A DNA stretch of 64,000 bases, from assembly GCF_000744945.1 (NCBI RefSeq), contig NZ_JQMX01000001.1:2852001-2916000 (forward strand), written 5' to 3'. How positions within the stretch are numbered: the first letter of the stretch is position 1; every line of letters starts with the position of its first letter. The stretch comes from Carnobacterium maltaromaticum DSM 20342 (lineage in GTDB: Bacteria > Bacillota > Bacilli > Lactobacillales > Carnobacteriaceae). Positions 9,989 through 18,737 of the stretch are shown one piece after another. The notes beneath the pieces are model-generated. The model had not been told where the DNA came from and searched no databases. It saw only the letters and a list, made by a program, of their open reading frames with translations. The translations under genes and the position numbers were made by a program.

Positions 9989-11236
9989 ATGAATAAACAA
10001 GCGACACATAGTCAACAATCAATGAGCTCTTACCAGAAAAAGGTACTTGCATCATCATCAGCAGGACTAGGATTAGAAAGTATGGATATTATGTTCTTAA
10101 CTTTTGCTCTGACGTCAATCATTGCTGATTTGAATGTAAGTGGGGCTGCAGCAGGATTGATTTCCTCCATTACCAATGTGGGGATGCTACTAGGTGGCGT
10201 TACTTTTGGTATCTTGGCAGATCGTTTTGGCCGGATCAAAATTTTTACTTACACCATTTTAATTTTTGCTTTTGCTACTGGAGCTATGTATTTTGCTTCA
10301 AATATTTACTTAGTCTACTTATTTAGATTCCTTTCAGGTATTGGTGCAGGAGGGGAATATGGGATTGGTATGGCAATTGTTGCTGAGGCCTTTCCAAAAG
10401 AAAAATTAGGGAAAATGACTTCAATTGTCGCAATCACTGGGCAAGTTGGTTCGATAATTGCCGCAATCATTGCTGCAATTATTATCCCACGATTTGGTTG
10501 GAACGCGTTGTTTTTATTTGGTTTATTGCCAGTTGTTTTAACCTTCTTCATCCGCAGTCACTTAGACGAAAGTGAGGAATGGAAAGCGAGCCAAATTAAG
10601 GAAAGTAGTCAACCATCTGCTTCTTTAAAAGAATTATTTAAAACACCTAACTTGGCCCGTCAAACAATTTCGTTGATGGTGATGGCTGTCATTCAAATTG
10701 CGGGCTACTTTGGTTTAATGAACTGGTTGCCTTCAATTGTCCAAAAACAATTAGGTTTATCCGTTTCAGGTTCGTCCTTATGGATGATTGCCACAATTAT
10801 TGGTATGAGTTTAGGAATGCTTCTATTTGGTCGGATTTTAGATACATTAGGAGCACGTTTAGCTTACTCAGTATTTTTACTAGTTTCTGCTGTCTCCGTA
10901 TTTCTTTTTGTTTTTGCTACGAATCAATGGACAATGCTATTAGGTGGAGCTGTAGTTGGATTTTTTGCCAATGGAATGTTTGCTGGTTACGGTGCGATTG
11001 TCAGTCGATTGTATCCAACTCATATTCGTTCAACAGCAAATAATCTGATTATTAATACTGGTCGAGCAATCGGTGGATTTTCATCAGTCGTGATTGGTTT
11101 TCTACTTGATAAGTACAATTTAATGGCGGTTATGCTCTTTTTAGCGACATTATACTTGATAAGTTTTTGCATTATGTTAAGTGTCAAAGGTCTAAAACGT
11201 GAAAATTATTTTAATCCAGATTTTACTGGAGAATAA
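9989..11236 (+). CDS. MFS transporter (metabolite:H+ symporter type)
   Basis: A 415-aa polytopic protein of the major facilitator superfamily with about 12 membrane segments. Family signatures are visible: GILADRFGRIK between segments 2 and 3, FRFLSGIGAGGEYGIG in segment 4 and LLFGRILDTLGAR in the second half. The GGEYG pattern and AEAFPKEKLG loop fit the branch that imports organic acids, aromatic acids or sugars with protons, but the substrate cannot be read from sequence. The ATG at 9989 follows AGGAGG. It is a single-gene unit with its own promoter and terminator. Confidence 0.88.
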   Translation: MNKQATHSQQSMSSYQKKVLASSSAGLGLESMDIMFLTFALTSIIADLNVSGAAAGLISSITNVGMLLGGVTFGILADRFGRIKIFTYTILIFAFATGAMYFASNIYLVYLFRFLSGIGAGGEYGIGMAIVAEAFPKEKLGKMTSIVAITGQVGSIIAAIIAAIIIPRFGWNALFLFGLLPVVLTFFIRSHLDESEEWKASQIKESSQPSASLKELFKTPNLARQTISLMVMAVIQIAGYFGLMNWLPSIVQKQLGLSVSGSSLWMIATIIGMSLGMLLFGRILDTLGARLAYSVFLLVSAVSVFLFVFATNQWTMLLGGAVVGFFANGMFAGYGAIVSRLYPTHIRSTANNLIINTGRAIGGFSSVVIGFLLDKYNLMAVMLFLATLYLISFCIMLSVKGLKRENYFNPDFTGE

Positions 11237-11250
11237 ATTAAATAGAATGA

Positions 11251-11302
11251 AAAAAATCCGTGTAAGTCAGCTACTTAAAGCTGGGTTACATGGTTTTTTT
11301 TA
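11251..11302 (+). terminator. terminator after the MFS gene
   Basis: The stem AAAAATCCGTGTAA pairs with TTACATGGTTTTT around an inner AGCT stem and ends in eight T residues. Confidence 0.75.
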
Positions 11303-11422
11303 TACAAATAATTTAATAAGGTACTTATATTTAAAATTATCATTATAAAAAAATTATAAATCAATTAGAATTGATACGATAGTTTTTTTATTATTTTGAG
11401 AAAATTGGAGGAGAAAATAAAG

Positions 11423-14400
11423 ATGATGAAGAAAAAAAAGTTCCAAAATTTAATCAAATGGATTTTAATCTATACAATAATTGGTGGAGTTGGCTCACAA
11501 TTTTCGCCAATAATTAGTTCCGCAATAGAATCAGAAAATTTAAGTTCAGATAATTACACGAAACTTGTTAAAGCACTAGAATCAAACGAACAAAGTGTAA
11601 ACGCTTTAAATGAAAAAGCCTTTGATGAGAACATGGCAGCGCAATTGGAAATCAAAGGACTGAAATTTGAAGATTTTTCAAACACAGAAAAAAATGAGCA
11701 GGAAATTCGTGTAGTTATCCAGTTACTTAACGAGAGTGCCAGTGATACTAGTCAGCCTCCAACTGGAACAAAAAAATCGATTGAAAAAATAGAGCAGGCG
11801 ACAGATGATGTCATTCAAAATCAGCAAATAATTAAGACGAAAGTTGAGAAAATAACTGGAAATAAAGCACAACGAAGCTTTGGGTATTTATTAAATGGTT
11901 TTTCAATCGATGTTAAATACAAAGACATTGATACGATTCGTGATCTGCCTGGAGTAGCAGATGTTACCGTTGCGACAGTCTACTATCCAACTTCCGTTGA
12001 GGCCAATCAGTTAGCTAATATTAATCAAGTTTGGGAGGAGTATCAATTAAAAGGTGAAGGTATGGTTGTTTCGATTATTGATACAGGGATTGATCCCAGT
12101 CATAAAGATTTACGTTTATCTGACACAACAAAAGAAAAAATTAGCCTTGAAGAAATTCAAATAAACATAGCTGAAATGGGGCATGGTAAAGCTTTTACTC
12201 GTAAAATACCTTATGGGTATAATTATGCTGATAATAATACAACCATCATTGATGAAAATCCTACAACAAATATGCATGGCATGCATGTAGCAGGGATTGC
12301 TGCAGCCAATGGTATTGGAGCTGATAGTACAACAGCAGTTTTAGGTGTAGCTCCAGAAGCACAGTTACTAGCAATGAAAGTTTTTTCAAATTCTAGTGGG
12401 GCAGTCGCCTTAAATGACGATGTAATTGCAGCCATCGAGGATTCTGTAAAATTAGGAGCTGATATCTTAAATATGAGTTTGGGCTCAGTTGCAGGAAACC
12501 GTGACAGTAATGATCCTGTTCAAATTTCAATTCGTGAAGCAGCAGAAGTTGGCGTCCTATCTGTGATTGCAGCAGGAAATAGTGGTTTAAGTACAAGTAA
12601 TGATACAAATGTAGCCCCACAAAATAAATTTGGAACGATCGATACTGGAACATTAGGCTCACCAGGCGTAACAGATGAAGGACTAACCGTTGCTTCATTG
12701 GAATCATCCGTCCAAATTAGTGGACGCTTGGCAATTTATACAGTAAATGAAGCCGGCGCGAAGGTTCCTTATCTAATGGAAACACCTGCTTCATCAGAAG
12801 GGAAAATCCCTTATTTTAAAGGAGTAACAGCTAATATCACTGGTTTAAGCACACCACATCCGATGATTGACCTAGGAACAGGGACAGAAGTAGATTACCA
12901 AAACAAAGATGTCGCCGGAAAAATTGTTTTAGTAAGACGTGGTTCGATTCCCTTTTTAGATAAGCAAGTGCTAGCTAAAAAATATGGAGCAGCAGCAGTT
13001 TTTATCTATAATAATCTCCCTAATTTGGCTGCCTTAGAAATGCCTATTGCTGATCCAAATTTCATAACTTTGGGATTAACAAAAGAAGATGGCGATAAAT
13101 TCGCGGAATTAATCTCGGAAAATCCCGCAATAAATTATAGTTTTGAAGCAGATAAGTTTCTCACGGAAAATCCTAAAGCTGGCAAAATATCCGATTTTTC
13201 TTCATGGGGACCGACACCTAGTTTAGAATTCAAACCAGAAATAACCGCTCCAGGAGGACAAATTTATTCAACTGCGAATCAAAATAGTTACCAAACAAAT
13301 AGTGGTACATCAATGGCAGCACCCTTTGTAGCGGGAACAGAAGCTTTAATCTATCAAGCGTTAAAGGCGGAACAGAGTCCTTTAACAGGTTTGAATTTGA
13401 TTGAATTTGCTAAGGCCTCCCTTTTAAATACGGCAATACCAGTCATGGACCAAAAACATTCAGACGTGATTATTTCCCCTAGAAGACAGGGAGCTGGACT
13501 CTTACAAGCAGATCAAGCTATTAAAAATAAAGTCTATCTAACAGATGCTAAAACAGGTAAAGCCAGCATAGCTTTGAAACAAATCAATCAAAGCACCAAA
13601 ATAAGCTTGCAGTTGAAAAATGCAGGAAAGCAAGACGCAAGTTATAACTTTCATGATTTCGGTGGCGTTTATACCGAAGATCGAACTGCTACAGCAGAAG
13701 TATATGAAAAGAAAATTGATGGAGCTGACATCAAAATAGCGTCATCCGAAATCAAGTTAAAAGCCGGGGAAACCAAAACAATTCAACTTACCTTAGAATT
13801 GCCAGATACATTTTCCAAAAATCAATTCGTTGAAGGATACATTGGATTAGCCAGTGAAACTCAGCCAGACCTCGTCATACCTTACATGGGATTTTATGGA
13901 GATTATAGTGAAGCCGCTATTCTTGATACACCCGTTTACTCAGGTAATTCCATTCAAGGCAAAGGCTTTTTTACAGATAAAAGTAACACCTTTTTAGGTT
14001 TGGAAAAAGGGACAATTAATCCCAATTTAGTCGCTATTTCACCAAACAAAGACGGACGCAAAGATGAAGCCAAACCAACCCTTTATTTTTTAAGACACGC
14101 CAAAACAGCAATCTATGAAATCGTTGATTCAAATAAAAAAGTGATTCGACGTTTAAATGAAGACCATAACGTGATTAAAGATTACTTTAATTCAGTTAGT
14201 AGTGCCTTCTCATCTCATACAGTTACTGCAGCCACTTGGAATGGAATGATCTATAATCCAAAAACCGGTGGGAATGATGTTGTACCAGACGGTCACTATC
14301 AAATGAAAATTACCGTTCAAGGTATGTCAGAAAAAGCCGGCACACAAGAAACATTCTTGCCAATTAAAGTTGATACAAAAAATCCTGTTATCAGTCAGGC

Positions 14401-16609
14401 TAAGTTTGTTACACCAGATAGCCTAAGCCTTAAAATCGAAGATCAATTAAGTGGAGCTGATTTGCGTTCGGTCGCTATTGCAGTTAATGGTCAAATTGAA
14501 ACCTATGATTTAAGTGCAACAGAAAATGAAGAACTAACTGTTCCTTTAAAAAATACACAACAGGCAGCCAACGGCAAAAATCAAGTTGAAGTGGTCGTTT
14601 CCGATTATGCAGGCAATATCGGTCATTTTAATGAGTTCATTTCATTTGGTACAAAAGAAGAGTTCGTTTTATTTAACTTATCAGACAATGCCTTGATTAC
14701 TACAGCTAGCAATAGCTATTCAACTGAGAAAAAAAGTTATACTGTGAAAGGCTATTATCCAGCTGGAAAGAGTATCTATGTCAATGGTTCTTTAATTGAC
14801 AATCAAGCAGGTTATTTTGACATGGAGGTTCCACTGACTGAAAATTCGACCGAATTGATTTTTAGTCAGGAAGCAAATCAGCAAACGATAATAAAAAGAG
14901 TCGCTATTAGAGCGAAAGTAACGCCCCCAGAATTAACGATTGATAGCCCAACTGAATCTGTGGTTATTGATGAAAATCATTACCTAGTTACGGGGAAAAC
15001 AGGAAGTTCGACGAAGATCTTAGAAGTGAGTAATCAGTCAAATGGAGTCAAGATAAATAGCACAGATGCCATTCAAGCAGACGGTCAATTTTCAACTGAA
15101 ATTTCGCTAGTAAATGGACAAAATAGCCTTATGGTCACTGCTTTAGATGAATTTGGAAACAAGACGATTAAAATAATTAGTCTGCGTACAACTGGGTACA
15201 ATCAACCAACTATCTTAGCTTTAAGCAATCTGAATGTGGTTGGCTTCACGCAAGTTGGCGTTGGAAATCCTAATTACGATGAGATTTCAAAAGAATATAC
15301 GATTAAGGGTCGCTTAAAAGAACCCGTTGAACAATTTACAATTGATGGGAAAGACGTTGCCTATGATCCCATTGAATTAACGTTTTCTTATCCAGTTCCG
15401 TTAAAACAAGGGAAAAATACAGTCGCTTTCTACCTACAAGATTCAGCAATCAATGCTGAAAAACCTTTGGTAGACGAAGGGTATACGTTATTGCTTGATA
15501 CGGTGTTGCCAGCTTTAGATGTTGAAAACTTACAAACAGACAGTCAGGGCAATTATCAAATTTATACAAATCAAAATCCATTCCTTTTAAAGGGGTTGAT
15601 TTCAGATAATTTTTCAGGTTATCGTTTGTATATTAATAATGAAAATGTCCTGACTGATGCGAATTATTTTATTTTTGATGAAAAATTCTTTGCAAATCGT
15701 TTGGCAGCACCATTTGAGTATCCAGTGAATGTCACAGAAGGTGAAAATAGTGTTCAAATAGGATTACTTGATACACTTAATAATCTGACTAAAAAAGCAA
15801 TTTCGATTTTTTATCGTCAAACGTCACCATTAGCACCGATTGTGACAGCCGATACAACAAGTTTAACAAATAAAGCCGTGAATCTAACGGCAACCTCGGA
15901 AGCTGAAACGTTGATTTATTACTGTCTATCTGGTGAAGAGTATCAGCTATATACAGATCAAGTTGCGGTTACTTCAAACCAGAAAGTTTCTTTTAAAACG
16001 CTGGATAAATATGGAAACTACTCAGAGCCAACCATTTATGAAGTGAAAAATAGTCAACAAGTAATTGCTTCACAACCTAAAATTGACGTTAGCCCACGTG
16101 AAAAGCTCACAGAAGCCGTTCAAATTAGTTTAGGTTACCAAAAAGAGTTGACTGAGCGAGAACAGACTTTTACTCATTTGCGCTATAGCTTGGATAATGG
16201 ACTCACATATAGTGAGTATCAAGCACCTTTCAAACTAGAAAAATCGGCAGATATTTATGCTCAAAGCTATGATGATGCCGGCAATCAAAGTGAGATTATC
16301 AAAGAAACAGTGCTTTTCGAAGAAATTGTAGAAGAAAAAGAGAAACCAGAAACGGAAACGACTAACCCAACGATTCCAATCTTAAAACCGGGGCAAGAAG
16401 AAGTAAATTCAATCATAGAGTCCACTAAGGTAAAAGAGTCTGCTACTAATCTAGTTCAACCAACTATGGCGAACGAATTAAATGATAAAGACCAATTACC
16501 TAAAACCGGAATTGATGTTAAGCAAAGTTATTCTATTTTGGGACTGTGGATAAGTTTTTATAGTATCTATCTGTTGCTAAAAAATAAAAAAAAATCCTCT
16601 AACTTATAG
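11423..16609 (+). CDS. LPXTG-anchored S8 subtilase (lactocepin / C5a-peptidase-like cell-envelope proteinase)
   Basis: 1728 aa when started at ATG 11423, nine bases after GGAGGAG; an upstream TTG frame adds nine residues but lacks a binding site. A signal peptide is followed by an inhibitor-like propeptide, then the S8 catalytic domain with Asp220 (IIDTGID), His285 (MHGMHVAGI) and Ser630 (SGTSMAAP). A PA domain is inserted between His and Ser, near residues 470-570. Fn3-like and FlgD-type Ig modules follow (SPNKDGRKDEA), with further Ig-like repeats. The C-terminus has LPKTG at 1692-1696, a hydrophobic helix and a KNKKK tail, the sortase A signal. Such proteinases degrade casein or host proteins at the cell surface. 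The gene stands alone. Confidence 0.93.
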   Translation: MMKKKKFQNLIKWILIYTIIGGVGSQFSPIISSAIESENLSSDNYTKLVKALESNEQSVNALNEKAFDENMAAQLEIKGLKFEDFSNTEKNEQEIRVVIQLLNESASDTSQPPTGTKKSIEKIEQATDDVIQNQQIIKTKVEKITGNKAQRSFGYLLNGFSIDVKYKDIDTIRDLPGVADVTVATVYYPTSVEANQLANINQVWEEYQLKGEGMVVSIIDTGIDPSHKDLRLSDTTKEKISLEEIQINIAEMGHGKAFTRKIPYGYNYADNNTTIIDENPTTNMHGMHVAGIAAANGIGADSTTAVLGVAPEAQLLAMKVFSNSSGAVALNDDVIAAIEDSVKLGADILNMSLGSVAGNRDSNDPVQISIREAAEVGVLSVIAAGNSGLSTSNDTNVAPQNKFGTIDTGTLGSPGVTDEGLTVASLESSVQISGRLAIYTVNEAGAKVPYLMETPASSEGKIPYFKGVTANITGLSTPHPMIDLGTGTEVDYQNKDVAGKIVLVRRGSIPFLDKQVLAKKYGAAAVFIYNNLPNLAALEMPIADPNFITLGLTKEDGDKFAELISENPAINYSFEADKFLTENPKAGKISDFSSWGPTPSLEFKPEITAPGGQIYSTANQNSYQTNSGTSMAAPFVAGTEALIYQALKAEQSPLTGLNLIEFAKASLLNTAIPVMDQKHSDVIISPRRQGAGLLQADQAIKNKVYLTDAKTGKASIALKQINQSTKISLQLKNAGKQDASYNFHDFGGVYTEDRTATAEVYEKKIDGADIKIASSEIKLKAGETKTIQLTLELPDTFSKNQFVEGYIGLASETQPDLVIPYMGFYGDYSEAAILDTPVYSGNSIQGKGFFTDKSNTFLGLEKGTINPNLVAISPNKDGRKDEAKPTLYFLRHAKTAIYEIVDSNKKVIRRLNEDHNVIKDYFNSVSSAFSSHTVTAATWNGMIYNPKTGGNDVVPDGHYQMKITVQGMSEKAGTQETFLPIKVDTKNPVISQAKFVTPDSLSLKIEDQLSGADLRSVAIAVNGQIETYDLSATENEELTVPLKNTQQAANGKNQVEVVVSDYAGNIGHFNEFISFGTKEEFVLFNLSDNALITTASNSYSTEKKSYTVKGYYPAGKSIYVNGSLIDNQAGYFDMEVPLTENSTELIFSQEANQQTIIKRVAIRAKVTPPELTIDSPTESVVIDENHYLVTGKTGSSTKILEVSNQSNGVKINSTDAIQADGQFSTEISLVNGQNSLMVTALDEFGNKTIKIISLRTTGYNQPTILALSNLNVVGFTQVGVGNPNYDEISKEYTIKGRLKEPVEQFTIDGKDVAYDPIELTFSYPVPLKQGKNTVAFYLQDSAINAEKPLVDEGYTLLLDTVLPALDVENLQTDSQGNYQIYTNQNPFLLKGLISDNFSGYRLYINNENVLTDANYFIFDEKFFANRLAAPFEYPVNVTEGENSVQIGLLDTLNNLTKKAISIFYRQTSPLAPIVTADTTSLTNKAVNLTATSEAETLIYYCLSGEEYQLYTDQVAVTSNQKVSFKTLDKYGNYSEPTIYEVKNSQQVIASQPKIDVSPREKLTEAVQISLGYQKELTEREQTFTHLRYSLDNGLTYSEYQAPFKLEKSADIYAQSYDDAGNQSEIIKETVLFEEIVEEKEKPETETTNPTIPILKPGQEEVNSIIESTKVKESATNLVQPTMANELNDKDQLPKTGIDVKQSYSILGLWISFYSIYLLLKNKKKSSNL

Positions 16610-16659
16610 AATAACTATCTAAGATTGATTCTAGTTGGAGAGTATAAATAAACTAAAGA

Positions 16660-16700
16660 AGCCCATGAAGACTATTTTGATGATAGTCGTTTCATGGGCT
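16660..16700. terminator. bidirectional terminator between the subtilase and ada
   Basis: AGCCCATGAA-GACTAT pairs with ATAGTC-TTCATGGGCT between two converging genes. T-runs are weak on both sides. Confidence 0.65.
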
Positions 16701-16720
16701 ATTTGAAGTCAGATAATATA

Positions 16721-17767
16721 CTACTCGTTCGTTTCATGTTTTAATAACCATTCTTTACGTGCGGTACCTCCACCGTATCCTCCTAAAGCTCCATTTGTAT
16801 TTATAACTCTATGACAAGGGACAATAATGGAAAGTTGATTAGCGCCATTGGCTCGGGCTACTGCCCGATAAGCCAGTGGATTATTTAGATTTTCAGCGAT
16901 TTTTTTATAGGTGGTTGTTGTGCCAGCGGGAATTCTTTGTAACGCATCCCAGACTTCCGTTTGAAATGGTGAGCCTAGATAGCGAATAGGCGTTTTAAAA
17001 TCAGTTAACTCACCATCAAAGTAAAGTGTTAACTCCTTTTCAATCATTTCTAAAATCGCTGTTTTCCCAGGCAGAATTGCAGCATTGAGACGAACCCTTA
17101 ATTTTTTTACTTCAGTTTCTAGTCCCACTCTGTCAACAAATTCCAGTAAGAATAAATGGTGCTCATCTGAAATAGCCAACATAGAGCCTAATTTTGTTTC
17201 AATCCATGCGCTAGAAAGTACCTGAATTTTTTTGGATCGTTGGGGTACATCTCCCATAGTTTTAGAAAAAGCATCACGAAACCCATTACTAGATTCAAAG
17301 CCACTAGCTAATTGTGTATCAATTAACGATTCACCATTACGAATATGTTTAAAAGCTAAACCCATTCTTCTTGAACGAGCGTATTCAATAAACGTCATGC
17401 CAAATTCTTTTTTAAATTGTCGGCGTGCAGTATTTGCGCTAATGGCTAAGTTATCAAAATCCTTATCTGTCCATTTTTTTGTAGGATCCTTTTCAATAGC
17501 TGTTACAAGTAATTTGACATCATCCGAAAGATTAGAGGGATGTGTGAGGGGATGACACCTTTTACAAGGTCGATAAGAAGCTAAAAGTGCTTCTTTAGCA
17601 GTTTCGAAAAATTCACAATTTTCTTTCAGTGGTTTTTTTGCAGGACAAGTAGGACGACACAAAATCCCTGTCGTTTTTACCCCAACAAAGAAAATACCTT
17701 CATAATTTGAATTTTTTTCGACTAACATTTCATAGTAAGTATCAATTTCTTTTTGGTCCGTAATCAT
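16721..17767 (-). CDS. ada: Ada: bifunctional DNA alkylation repair protein and transcription activator
   Basis: 348 aa, matching the full three-part Ada architecture. The N-terminal zinc domain has Cys37, Cys41, Cys68 and Cys71 (GILCRPTCP and RPCKRC), offset by one from E. coli Ada. Cys37 would accept methyl groups from phosphotriesters. A central AraC-type helix-turn-helix spans about 85-180. The C-terminal O6-methylguanine methyltransferase domain has the active site VPCHRV with Cys318. Methylation of the N-terminal Cys turns Ada into an activator in the known systems. The start follows GGAG at a ten-base spacing. It lies 27 bases after the PEP-mutase-family gene, so the two are likely co-transcribed. 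Confidence 0.93.
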   Translation of the reverse strand: MITDQKEIDTYYEMLVEKNSNYEGIFFVGVKTTGILCRPTCPAKKPLKENCEFFETAKEALLASYRPCKRCHPLTHPSNLSDDVKLLVTAIEKDPTKKWTDKDFDNLAISANTARRQFKKEFGMTFIEYARSRRMGLAFKHIRNGESLIDTQLASGFESSNGFRDAFSKTMGDVPQRSKKIQVLSSAWIETKLGSMLAISDEHHLFLLEFVDRVGLETEVKKLRVRLNAAILPGKTAILEMIEKELTLYFDGELTDFKTPIRYLGSPFQTEVWDALQRIPAGTTTTYKKIAENLNNPLAYRAVARANGANQLSIIVPCHRVINTNGALGGYGGGTARKEWLLKHETNE

Positions 17768-17794
17768 TTGCTTTCAACTCCAATCGTATTTATT

Positions 17795-18592
17795 TCAGGA
17801 TTTTCTAGCGTTTTGTTGGAAATAGTTCATTGTTGAAAAATAGCTAGCCGGTCCATAACTAATTCGTTTAGCTCCCATATTTTGTAGTTCAGACGATGAA
17901 GGCAATCCTGGAAGGATCATAACATTTACAGGAAGTGGGGAATGGTGGATAAAATAAGCTAACCACTTTTTATCCACCAATCCAGGGATAAAAATACAAT
18001 CTGCTCCAGCATTAGCATAAGCTGTCGTCCGATTAAGGTCCTCAATCATTAATTCTTGATTGACTACACGATTCTGAAAAAAGATATCAGTCCGAGCATT
18101 CAAAAAAATAGTTTTGTTTTGTTTTTTTGCGGCATCCTTAATAGTTTGAATTCTAGCACTTTGTTTAGCTATCGTCCATAATTGAGGAACTTCAGTACTT
18201 AAATCTTGGTCCTCAAAATTGACACCAACAATATCTAAGGTAAACAGTTGCATCATATTTGCTTCTAATTGTTTTAACTCGACAGCATAGCCAGCCTCTA
18301 TATCTACGGTAAAGGGCTTTGTTACGTGAGAAGCAATTCGTGAGATAAACCAATAAAATTCAGTAAAAGTCATCTTTTGGCCATCAGGAAATCCCCAAGA
18401 TTGTGCTAAAGCATAGCTACTGGTGGCAATTGCTAAAGCACGACTTTCTTCTAGCGCCAGTGCAGTTGCGACATCCCAACAGTTATACAAAATTAAAGCC
18501 TCTTTCTCATTGTGTAGCTGTTTAAATTGGTCATACTTAGTTTTTAGAATAGTAATCATCTCCTTGGTTCGATTACCTTCACTATACGTCAA
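17795..18592 (-). CDS. isocitrate lyase / PEP mutase superfamily protein
   Basis: 265 aa as drawn from a TTG at 18592. The protein fits the PEP mutase/isocitrate lyase fold: LYNCWDVATALALEE near the start, AIATSS, PFTVDIEAGY with the acidic metal ligands, GVNFEDQ, and FLNARTDIFF. These members act on small 2-oxo or phosphonate acids, but the exact substrate is not evident. The start is unsettled. TTG 18592 has no ribosome binding site; Met at 18559 has AAGGAG directly abutting it, which is too close. It precedes ada with a 27-base gap; the pairing may mean shared induction or simply read-through. Confidence 0.8.
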   Translation of the reverse strand: MTYSEGNRTKEMITILKTKYDQFKQLHNEKEALILYNCWDVATALALEESRALAIATSSYALAQSWGFPDGQKMTFTEFYWFISRIASHVTKPFTVDIEAGYAVELKQLEANMMQLFTLDIVGVNFEDQDLSTEVPQLWTIAKQSARIQTIKDAAKKQNKTIFLNARTDIFFQNRVVNQELMIEDLNRTTAYANAGADCIFIPGLVDKKWLAYFIHHSPLPVNVMILPGLPSSSELQNMGAKRISYGPASYFSTMNYFQQNARKS

Positions 18593-18650
18593 TAGCTAAA
18601 GTAAAATACCAGAAAAATTAACACGACCATTTTTAGTAAGATTTTAATAA

Positions 18651-18714
18651 AAATAGCAGTGTATCTCTCAATACCTGAATGAGTTACTCAGTTGAGATGG
18701 ATACACTGCTATTT
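18651..18714 (-). terminator. terminator after the YhgE/Pip gene
   Basis: A long hairpin, AAATAGCAGTGTATC paired with GATACACTGCTATTT around a second inner stem, ends in T-rich sequence on the minus strand. Confidence 0.8.
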
Positions 18715-18737
18715 ATTTTATAGTTAAATTGAAAACA

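Noticed and set aside
10315..10551. Antisense frames inside the MFS, subtilase, YhgE and NEAT genes
   Set aside because: They are shadows of well-supported genes, without ribosome binding sites or family motifs.
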